Part shown: positions 28,496 through 35,574 of the stretch, in pieces
Position numbering within the stretch: the stretch's first letter is position 1
Layout: every line of letters starts with the position of its first letter
Assembly: GCA_947502495.1 (NCBI GenBank)
Contig: CANNAC010000016.1
Coordinates: 1 to 51,511, forward strand
Length of the DNA stretch: 51,511 bases
Reading direction: 5' to 3'
DNA from: an uncultured Flavobacteriaceae bacterium
GTDB lineage: Bacteria; Bacteroidota; Bacteroidia; Flavobacteriales; Flavobacteriaceae
Translations under genes and position numbers: made by a program
Notes under the pieces: model-generated
Database searches by the model: none
Told to the model about the DNA's origin: nothing
What the model saw: the letters and a program-made list of their open reading frames with translations, nothing else

Positions 28496-29791
28496 TCAAG
28501 GAAAAATCCCTCTTTGTACATAGGCTTTTTCAATACGTTCTATTGCTATAAAATATGCTGCCGAACGTAAATCTATTTCTTTACTTTCTGCTTTATTTAA
28601 AACTTTATTAAAGACCTCTTTTATTTTTTTATCTAGCTTGATCAAGATTTCATCTAACTCCCAAAGCTCTCCATTTCGGTTTTGTAACCATTCAAAGTAA
28701 CTACCAATAACACCACCAGAATTACATAGAATATCCGGAATTACAGTGATTCCTTTTTCTAACAAAATCTGCTCTGCCTCTACTGTTGTTGGTCCATTTG
28801 CACCTTCCGCAATTAAAAAAGCTTTAATATCATTGGCATTGTCTTTCGTTATTTGATTTCCTAATGCAGCAGGAATACAGATATCACAGTGTAATGCAAA
28901 GAAATCTTCTTTTACAACAGCTGTAGCGCCAGGAAATCCTTGAATACTTCCTTGGTTGTTTTTAATGTATTCAAACAAGTGCTCTACCGATAATCCTTCG
29001 GTATTAGAAATAGATCCAAAAGCGTCTTGAACACCTACCATTTTAGCACCTTCTAATTCTAAAAAGTGTGCAGCCCAATAGCCTACGTTTCCAAAACCTT
29101 GTACAATAAATGTTTTTCCTTTTAGGTCTACATTCTTGTTTTCTGCCCAATATTTAATAGTTAAAAACACACCAAATCCTGTTGCTCTATCTCTTCCTTC
29201 TAATCCTCCAGAACCTACAGGTTTTCCGGTTACTACGTGTTGGTTTTTAGAACGCTCAGATGGTGCTTTTGTAGACATATACGTATCTGCAATCCACGCC
29301 ATGGTTTGCGAATTTGTATTTACATCTGGAGCTGGAATATCATGTTCTGGTCCAATGTTTTCTCCTAAAGCATACGTAAAACGTCTTGTAATACGTTCTA
29401 ATTCTGCATTAGAATATTTTTTAGGATCCATTTGAATTCCTCCTTTTGCACCACCATAAGGCAAACCTGCCAGGGATGTTTTCCAGGTCATCCACATCGC
29501 TAATGCTTTCACAGAATCGATATCAATGGTAGGATGGTAACGCAATCCTCCTTTGTAAGGTCCTAATGCATTGTTGTGTTGTACTCGGTAACCTTTAAAA
29601 ATTTCCACTTCTCCGTTATCCATACGAACTGGAAAGTGAATAATTAATTCGTTATTAGTTACTTCTAGTATTTTTCTAATGTTCGGATTTAAATCAACCA
29701 TATTTGCTGCAGTATCAAATTGTTGCATCACATTTGCCAGCATCCCTTGTTTTGGTTGTTTTTTCTTTTTTAATTCTTTTGTTAAAGTCAT
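28496..29791 (-). CDS. gdhA: Glutamate dehydrogenase (Glu/Leu/Phe/Val dehydrogenase family)
   Basis: The 431-residue product has typical hexameric GDH size. The substrate domain carries GPYKGGLRYHP at 77-87 and the catalytic LPYGGAKGGI with Lys116; the coenzyme domain has the Rossmann motif VQGFGNVG at 230-237 and IAEGANGPTT further on. It interconverts 2-oxoglutarate plus ammonium with glutamate; coenzyme preference is not assigned. Its place in an operon behind a sigma-54 promoter and beside an NtrC-like activator suggests control by nitrogen or carbon status. Confidence 0.93.
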   Translation of the reverse strand: MTLTKELKKKKQPKQGMLANVMQQFDTAANMVDLNPNIRKILEVTNNELIIHFPVRMDNGEVEIFKGYRVQHNNALGPYKGGLRYHPTIDIDSVKALAMWMTWKTSLAGLPYGGAKGGIQMDPKKYSNAELERITRRFTYALGENIGPEHDIPAPDVNTNSQTMAWIADTYMSTKAPSERSKNQHVVTGKPVGSGGLEGRDRATGFGVFLTIKYWAENKNVDLKGKTFIVQGFGNVGYWAAHFLELEGAKMVGVQDAFGSISNTEGLSVEHLFEYIKNNQGSIQGFPGATAVVKEDFFALHCDICIPAALGNQITKDNANDIKAFLIAEGANGPTTVEAEQILLEKGITVIPDILCNSGGVIGSYFEWLQNRNGELWELDEILIKLDKKIKEVFNKVLNKAESKEIDLRSAAYFIAIERIEKAYVQRGIFP

Positions 29792-29804
29792 TTTTTTGTT
29801 TTGT

Positions 29805-29990
29805 TTAGATCATTTCCATTGCACGTTCGGTAGTTGTATACTCGAAGGCATTTTTTGTAGTTAATTCTTCATGGCCAAAATGGTTTATAGCAGCTACTTC
29901 ATGTTCACTACAAGACCATATAAAATTTTTATTGGAGGTTAAACTACAGTCGTTGTTAAACTTGCAATTACTGCATAAGCTATTTTCCAT
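29805..29990 (-). CDS. Cys-rich miniprotein, first gene of the sigma-54 operon
   Basis: The 61-residue product has Cys6, Cys9, Cys15 and Cys27 arranged CxxC-x5-C-x11-C in the N-terminal half, which could bind zinc or an Fe-S cluster. The C-terminal half is plain (ATTERAMEMI-like). No family is recognised. It is likely a real gene because its start lies about 30 bases after the predicted sigma-54 transcription start and it is 13 bases upstream of the GDH gene. A role in sensing or modulating GDH is speculation. Confidence 0.65.
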   Translation of the reverse strand: MENSLCSNCKFNNDCSLTSNKNFIWSCSEHEVAAINHFGHEELTTKNAFEYTTTERAMEMI

Positions 29991-30032
29991 AATACTTTTA
30001 TTTTATTAGTTTTATTTATTACCAACCTAAAG

Positions 30033-30047
30033 GCAACTGCTGTGCCA
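30033..30047 (-). promoter_or_regulatory. Sigma-54 (-24/-12) promoter of the gdhA operon
   Basis: On the minus strand the sequence is TGGCAC-N5-TTGC, with the GG and GC doublets exactly 12 bases apart (G to C), matching the RpoN consensus TGGCACG-N4-TTGCW. Transcription would begin near 30021, giving a leader of about 31 bases before the ATG at 29990. The gene directly upstream encodes a sigma-54 activator. Confidence 0.82.
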
Positions 30048-30155
30048 TAATAAAAGTATTTTTATGAAAAATATCACAATTAACTATAAAACAAATGATT
30101 ACACGTGAAACTAGAGCGTTACGCGAATTATTGAAGTGTGTAGAAACACCCCAAC

Positions 30156-30172
30156 TGCGTAAATAATACGCA
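30156..30172 (-). promoter_or_regulatory. Palindromic enhancer site candidate for the sigma-54 activator
   Basis: TGCGTA and TACGCA are perfect inverted arms around a five-base AT spacer. The centre is about 143 bases upstream of the predicted sigma-54 transcription start, the usual place for NtrC-type activator binding. A further TACGC half-site lies at 30120-30124. The palindrome is also only about 14 bases after the stop codon of the activator gene. Confidence 0.6.
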
Positions 30173-30186
30173 CTTTAAAAAAAGAA

Positions 30187-31515
30187 TTATTTAATTTTTT
30201 CGCCTAGGGTTTTGCGATCTATTTGTAGAATTTTAGCAGCCTTTGTTTTGTTATTATTGGTCGCTTTTAAAACTTTAAGAATATAATTTCTTTCCACTGT
30301 TTTTAGAGGTACGAGTTCTTGGTTTTCATCTGGAAAAAGAATCGTGTATTTTAGTTGTTCTGGCAAGTCTTGAATAGTAACCTGCTTGTCGCACATAATG
30401 ACGGCACGTTGGATTACATTTTCTAGTTCCCTGATATTCCCTGGCCAATTATAGCGATCTAAAGCAGCAAGTGCTTCTGGAGAAATGGAGATTAATTTAT
30501 CTTTAAACTCCACACCATATTTAAACAAAAACTTATTTACTAAAAGCGGAATATCTCCTTTACGATCTCGTAATGGCGGCACTTCTAACTCCACAACGGT
30601 TAAACGATAATAGAGATCTTCGCGAAAGCGACCTGTTTTTATTAAGTCTTTGAGATTGACATTGGTTGCAGCAATTACACGAACATCTACAGCCTCTACT
30701 TTTTGTGATCCTACTCGAACCACTTCTTTTTCTTGCAAAACACGAAGTAAACGTAATTGTGTTGCTAAAGAAGCATTACCAATTTCGTCTAAAAAAATAG
30801 TACCTTTATTAGCGGCTTGAAAAAATCCGTTTCTATCGTTTTCTGCTCCAGTAAAGGCTCCTTTTGTATATCCGAATAGCTCTGCTTCTAATAGGTTTTC
30901 AGGAATTGCACCACAGTTTACAGCAACAAAAGGAGCTGCCGTGAATTTCCCCATATAATGAATAGAACGCGCTACTAATTCTTTTCCAGTACCACTTTCA
31001 CCAGATATAAAAACGGTTGCTTTATTATTTTTAACACGATCGATAACATCGGTTACTTTTTTTATTGCTTCTGATTGCCCAATAAGTTCGCCATAAGCTT
31101 TTTTATCTTCCGTTTTATTAGAAGTAACTTGTACTTTTTTTGGTTGTTCTTTTAATGCTTTTGTAACTGCATTTTTTAATTCTTCCTTTGTAAATGGCTT
31201 GGTTACATATTCCATAGCGCCAGATTTTAAAGCATCTAATGCGCCGTCGATAGAAGGATAACCAGTAACTACTAATTTAGGAATATTTGGAAAATGCTCG
31301 GAAACATATTTTACTAACTCTAAACCATCTACACCTGGCATTTTTAAATCGGTAATTAATAAATCTATCGATTTATCTTGTAAAATAGCGATCGCTTCTT
31401 TTACCGAAATTGCTTTATAGGTATGGTAATTTAATGTTTGCAAATGACGCTGTATAAGTTCTAGAATATGAACATCATCATCTACGATTAATATATTTTC
31501 ACGATTTAATTCCAT
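30187..31515 (-). CDS. Sigma-54-dependent NtrC-family response regulator
   Basis: The 442-residue product has three domains: a receiver at about 6-120 with phospho-acceptor Asp56 and conserved Lys106; an AAA+ domain at about 142-370 with Walker A GESGTGK (172-178), the sigma-54-contacting GAFTGA loop intact (219-224) and Walker B FLDEIG; and a Fis-type HTH at about 400-442 (NNNKTKAAKILQIDRKTLGEKI). Phosphorylation by the adjacent kinase should switch on ATP hydrolysis and open sigma-54 promoters. The likely local target is the promoter at 30033-30047. Only three bases separate it from the kinase gene. Confidence 0.94.
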   Translation of the reverse strand: MELNRENILIVDDDVHILELIQRHLQTLNYHTYKAISVKEAIAILQDKSIDLLITDLKMPGVDGLELVKYVSEHFPNIPKLVVTGYPSIDGALDALKSGAMEYVTKPFTKEELKNAVTKALKEQPKKVQVTSNKTEDKKAYGELIGQSEAIKKVTDVIDRVKNNKATVFISGESGTGKELVARSIHYMGKFTAAPFVAVNCGAIPENLLEAELFGYTKGAFTGAENDRNGFFQAANKGTIFLDEIGNASLATQLRLLRVLQEKEVVRVGSQKVEAVDVRVIAATNVNLKDLIKTGRFREDLYYRLTVVELEVPPLRDRKGDIPLLVNKFLFKYGVEFKDKLISISPEALAALDRYNWPGNIRELENVIQRAVIMCDKQVTIQDLPEQLKYTILFPDENQELVPLKTVERNYILKVLKATNNNKTKAAKILQIDRKTLGEKIK

Positions 31516-31518
31516 GCT

Positions 31519-32619
31519 TTAATTTTTAGGAAGGTTTATAGTAAAAATAGTTCCTTTTGGAATATTGGGTTTATGTTTTATATTTCCTTTATGACTTTTA
31601 ACAATACCATGTACCACACTTAATCCCAAACCAGAACCTTCACCAACAGGTTTGGTGGTGTAAAACGGATTGAAAACGCTTTCGCTATTTGCGGTATCAA
31701 TTCCTTTTCCTTGGTCGCTAATTTCGATTTCAATATCCTTTTCATTTTTAGTTACACGCACCTTAATAACACCGTTTTCTGGCGAAAAATAAACCGCATT
31801 AATGACTAGATTAAATACAACCTGTGTTAATTGAATCGCATCCACACGAAGCGTGATATTTGCATCCTCAATATGCAATTGGCAATCAATATTCTTTTTT
31901 ATAAAATTAGGTTTTAAAAGACTGATAGCATCTTTAATAATAGGAACTATGTTTGTTAATTTCATTTGCTGCGGCATATCGCATGAAAAAAACATGAGTT
32001 TTTTAACGACTTCTCTAGAATAAATAGCACTATTCGTGATTTTTTCTAAATCGTTAGAAGCTTCGGTATTATTTACAAATTGCTCTTTTAGTAATTCGGA
32101 ATAGCCCAAAATATTTGCCAGAGGCGTATTGAGTTCATGTGCAATTCCAGCCGTGATTTCTCCTAGAATGGATAAGCGATCTGTACGTTCTATTTGTCGT
32201 CTAGTTATCGCTTCATTTTCAATAATTTGTTTGCGTTCTAATAAATTCCCGATTTCTAAAGCTACTTTTTGTAAGAGCTGTTTCTCTTCATTTAAAAAAC
32301 TATTCGAAGTATATTTGGCTTCAGAATACCCAATTTTTATAGAACCTATTGGCGTATTAAATGTTTTTATAGCAGAAAGAATAAACACCTTTTCTAGAGG
32401 TTCTTTTCCAGTTTTAAATAAGTCATCATGCATTAAAATTTCAACGGAAGCATCTTCAGGAAAACGAATAGCATCTTTTAAGCTTATAGCTATCGCTTGT
32501 ATGGTAGGATTAATATTTTCAATATTACAATTCGCTATATATGAACTTATTGCATACAAACAGGTGAGCTCTTTGATACGCTCTTTTAATTTATCTTCAG
32601 CTGTAATTAATGGTGCCAT
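31519..32619 (-). CDS. Soluble sensor histidine kinase, NtrB-like
   Basis: The 366-residue product has no transmembrane segment. Residues of about 10-130 form a GAF-like sensor domain. The H-box AGIAHELNTPLANI carries His161, the N-box is VFNLVINAVYFSP, and the G-boxes are ISDQGKGID and GSGLGLSVVHGI. It therefore senses a cytoplasmic cue and phosphorylates the downstream sigma-54 activator. The ligand of the sensor domain is unknown. Confidence 0.92.
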   Translation of the reverse strand: MAPLITAEDKLKERIKELTCLYAISSYIANCNIENINPTIQAIAISLKDAIRFPEDASVEILMHDDLFKTGKEPLEKVFILSAIKTFNTPIGSIKIGYSEAKYTSNSFLNEEKQLLQKVALEIGNLLERKQIIENEAITRRQIERTDRLSILGEITAGIAHELNTPLANILGYSELLKEQFVNNTEASNDLEKITNSAIYSREVVKKLMFFSCDMPQQMKLTNIVPIIKDAISLLKPNFIKKNIDCQLHIEDANITLRVDAIQLTQVVFNLVINAVYFSPENGVIKVRVTKNEKDIEIEISDQGKGIDTANSESVFNPFYTTKPVGEGSGLGLSVVHGIVKSHKGNIKHKPNIPKGTIFTINLPKN

Positions 32620-32753
32620 GAGAATGATTTACGTAACAAAAATACACATTTAAATTAGCTAAGTAAATATTATCGCTGTATTAAGTTTTTCATAATATTA
32701 TAAGTACAGAAAAAACAAAATGGCATGGCAATTACATCCTATTACAAATAAAA

Positions 32754-32779
32754 AAAGAGCCTCTTTCGAGACCCTCTTT
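32754..32779 (-). terminator. Intrinsic terminator downstream of the 32803-35367 gene
   Basis: AAAGAG (32754-32759) pairs with CTCTTT (32774-32779), with an inner TCT/AGA stem and a 2x2 mismatch between them. On the minus strand a T-run of seven or more follows. Confidence 0.75.
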
Positions 32780-32802
32780 TCATCCTTAATAAAAATAAAA
32801 AA

Positions 32803-35367
32803 TTACTTAATAATTACCTTTTGAGAGGACACTGTCTTACCATCCGTCATTCTCACCACATATATTCCTGTTGCTACATTACTTACATCTAATGTATTTA
32901 GTCCTGTATTTAATGAACCTTTTTTAACCAAACCACCAATTACATTATACATTTTATAGTCATAATGACTATTCGCATTATTTAATTGGATGTTTAATAC
33001 GCCGTTTACTACAGGGTTTGGAAAGATTGTTGGAGCAGCTAATTCGCTAGCTTCTACTTCATTTACTCCAAGCGTATTATTTATGATACTAATTTCCCAT
33101 AAACCTCTACCAAAGGTACCGACAACTAATTTATCTTGCGTGTAATTAATTTCAATATCACTAACAACAACATTAGGTAAACCTAAACCTAGCTTTGTCC
33201 AGCTACCTGTCCCTACTTTATAATACACGCCAAGCTCTGTACCTAGAAACAAAATTTCTTGTCCTTGATTTTGCTTTAAGACTACTTGTTTAGCAATAAT
33301 ATTTGGTAAACCCGCTGAAATGTTTGTCCAAGTAGATCCTCCATTTATAGATTTAAAAACCTTAGAACCATCTACATAACCGTTAACCGTTGCATAAACC
33401 GTATTTGTATTATTTTGGTCTAAGGAAATCGAGTTCATTTTTGCTCCTGCTTCCGGTTGTGTAACAGTACTCCAAGAACTACCATCATTACTTGATTTTT
33501 TAATAGCACCTGTACCAATTACATATAAATTATTACCAAAGGTCTCGATATATTCAATTTGGCCAGCTCCAGAATTAAGGTTGGTCCAAGTATCCCCTTT
33601 ATCTATCGATTTGTATACATCTGCAAAACCACCATATAGTGTTGTAGAAGTTGTAGAATGCATTTTCAACGTCCAAACAAAAGGAGCTCCAGTAGTTGGC
33701 GTAGTTAAACTTGTTCCCCAAACGTCTCCTAAAAACCCATTATCTGCTCTTGTTAATCCTCCATTTTGAGAACCTAAATATCTAATTTGCGGGTTCGAAT
33801 AATCTACAGCGGTACACGTACCATCACCAGCTCCAGCGGTTACCCAAGTTGGGCTTCCACCAACCATTTCTAAACTATACCCATCATTATCTTGGTTTCC
33901 CATAATAATGTTATCTGCACTTGTTTGTGGTGTTATTGCCACCGAGTATAATTGTGTAACTATTACTCCGTTAGATTTATATTCCACTACTGGTTTTTCA
34001 TCTGCGATATTGGAATAGGTTACAAAGTTTAAACCACCATCGTTAACATTCCAAAAAGAGTAACCGTTATCTAAAGATCCTATTTCATGAATATCTGCAT
34101 GCCCATAAGAACCTGCAGAAGTATTATCTGCCCAAGAGTTGTTTAAAGTAACATACCAAGTATTTCCAAAATCATCTGAATTAATTCCATCTACAACCCC
34201 ACTTACTATTAGTCCGTTTTTAACCGCTAAACATTGGTTGTAGGATTCTTGCGTACTATAACCCACTGCTGGGCTACCAACATTTACAAGTGCAGGAGAT
34301 GCATCTGCTGGATTATAAGAAGAAACTTGACCATTATCTGCTTGTATATAAAACACATCATTTTCATCTGTAGTAATAGCGTGGCGCTTACTAGCCGTAC
34401 CTTCTGGAATTAATGCACTCCATGTATTACCGTTATTAGAAGAAAAGAATAATCCTCCCCAACTATCGGAACACATGATGTTATTACCATTTCTATGAAA
34501 CTTTCCTAAAACAGCATCGTCATAGTTATGTGCAAATACGTTGGACCAAGTTGCGCCTCCATCTGCAGTTTTCTTTATATATTTATTCGTTCCAACAATA
34601 ACTGTGTTAGCATCTATAACAATTAAATTAGAAGTTGATTCTTTCTCATCTAAACTAAAAGTTAGGTTTGTTGGCTGGTACGTTTCTCCAAAATCTGCAG
34701 ATTTATATACACCAATGGAGTTTATATGTTTCGCATCATAATCTCCTGTAGAGATATAAATAGTCCCTGGATTATTAATATCTGAAGAACTACTTTTAAT
34801 ATCTGTAACTCCAATTCCTGCAATTTGATCTAATTTTGGCGACCATGTTGCACCATTATCTAAAGATTTCCAAACACCACCAACTGGTGCGCTAACAAAT
34901 AGTACATTTTGGTTAGCATCTGTAACGTGTTTGTATCTTAAGAAATTAGTTAAACGTCCCAATTGTGGATTATTAGGATATCCATTAGCATCTGGAACTT
35001 CTTGCGGACCAATATTGCTCCAACTTTCGGTACTGCTTGAAGTTCTATAATTTGTATTTAAGCTTTCAGAAATTTTTCCTTTAGCGTCAATAATTCCTGC
35101 ATTATACCATCCTGAAAAAGCATTCGGGAAATTTCCATTTACGTCTACTCTATCTTTCCAATAGTAGGCCCATCTTTCAAATTGTTTATGTTTTTTTATT
35201 TCGGTTTTGGAGGCATTCTTATTGTATGCTCCTAATTCTTTCCTAACCTTATTCGTAATTTCGTAATAATTGCTGCCCTTCATATTTGTTGCAGCTTTAT
35301 AATCTATAGATTGTGAATAGGACACAATTGTAAAGACCATTAATAAAAGAGTAATTGTTTTTTTCAT
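32803..35367 (-). CDS. T9SS-exported BNR/sortilin-like propeller protein (paralogue 1)
   Basis: The 854-residue product has a signal peptide ending VSYSQ and an N-terminal segment containing KQFERWAYYW that is shared in form with the two neighbours. A long run of Asp-box/BNR repeats follows (KSLDNGATW, KTADGGATW, FSSNNGNTW, KSIDKGDTW, KSINGGSTW), spread over about 110-750 as in VPS10/sortilin-type propellers. The C-terminal T9SS type A sorting domain (TIFPNPVVNGVLNI ... TGIYVVRM) occupies about the last 75 residues. The protein should be exported by Sec, pass through T9SS and be attached to or released from the surface. No catalytic site is visible. It has its own promoter and terminator. Confidence 0.88.
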   Translation of the reverse strand: MKKTITLLLMVFTIVSYSQSIDYKAATNMKGSNYYEITNKVRKELGAYNKNASKTEIKKHKQFERWAYYWKDRVDVNGNFPNAFSGWYNAGIIDAKGKISESLNTNYRTSSSTESWSNIGPQEVPDANGYPNNPQLGRLTNFLRYKHVTDANQNVLFVSAPVGGVWKSLDNGATWSPKLDQIAGIGVTDIKSSSSDINNPGTIYISTGDYDAKHINSIGVYKSADFGETYQPTNLTFSLDEKESTSNLIVIDANTVIVGTNKYIKKTADGGATWSNVFAHNYDDAVLGKFHRNGNNIMCSDSWGGLFFSSNNGNTWSALIPEGTASKRHAITTDENDVFYIQADNGQVSSYNPADASPALVNVGSPAVGYSTQESYNQCLAVKNGLIVSGVVDGINSDDFGNTWYVTLNNSWADNTSAGSYGHADIHEIGSLDNGYSFWNVNDGGLNFVTYSNIADEKPVVEYKSNGVIVTQLYSVAITPQTSADNIIMGNQDNDGYSLEMVGGSPTWVTAGAGDGTCTAVDYSNPQIRYLGSQNGGLTRADNGFLGDVWGTSLTTPTTGAPFVWTLKMHSTTSTTLYGGFADVYKSIDKGDTWTNLNSGAGQIEYIETFGNNLYVIGTGAIKKSSNDGSSWSTVTQPEAGAKMNSISLDQNNTNTVYATVNGYVDGSKVFKSINGGSTWTNISAGLPNIIAKQVVLKQNQGQEILFLGTELGVYYKVGTGSWTKLGLGLPNVVVSDIEINYTQDKLVVGTFGRGLWEISIINNTLGVNEVEASELAAPTIFPNPVVNGVLNIQLNNANSHYDYKMYNVIGGLVKKGSLNTGLNTLDVSNVATGIYVVRMTDGKTVSSQKVIIK

Positions 35368-35395
35368 TTTTTTCTATATTAATATTTGAACGAAA

Positions 35396-35452
35396 CAAAT
35401 ATCTAATATCCTTTACAAACCAAGCAAATTAGTACTACGCACTTACTACTCA
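35396..35452 (-). promoter_or_regulatory. Promoter and direct-repeat operator of T9SS paralogue 1
   Basis: On the minus strand TGAGTAGT-AAG-TGCGTAGT (35434-35452) is followed by exactly 30 bases and then a -7-like box GATATTTG (35396-35403), 28 bases before the ATG. The spacer contains TTTG 21 bases from the box, a possible -33 element. The same layout precedes the two other paralogues. Confidence 0.75.
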
Positions 35453-35517
35453 CTATCCTATTTTAAAAAACAAACAAAACGAAGACTGCGTGTTTTTTTC
35501 GAATTTCTAGTAATAAA

Positions 35518-35551
35518 AAACAGCCTCAATGTTGTTGCAATGAGACTGTTT
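35518..35551 (-). terminator. Intrinsic terminator downstream of the 35575-38130 gene
   Basis: AAACAG (35518-35523) pairs with CTGTTT (35546-35551), with an inner CTCA/TGAG stem interrupted by one mismatch. A-rich sequence just below gives a T-run on the minus strand. Confidence 0.72.
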
Positions 35552-35574
35552 AGGTTTTAAATTACGCTATTAAT

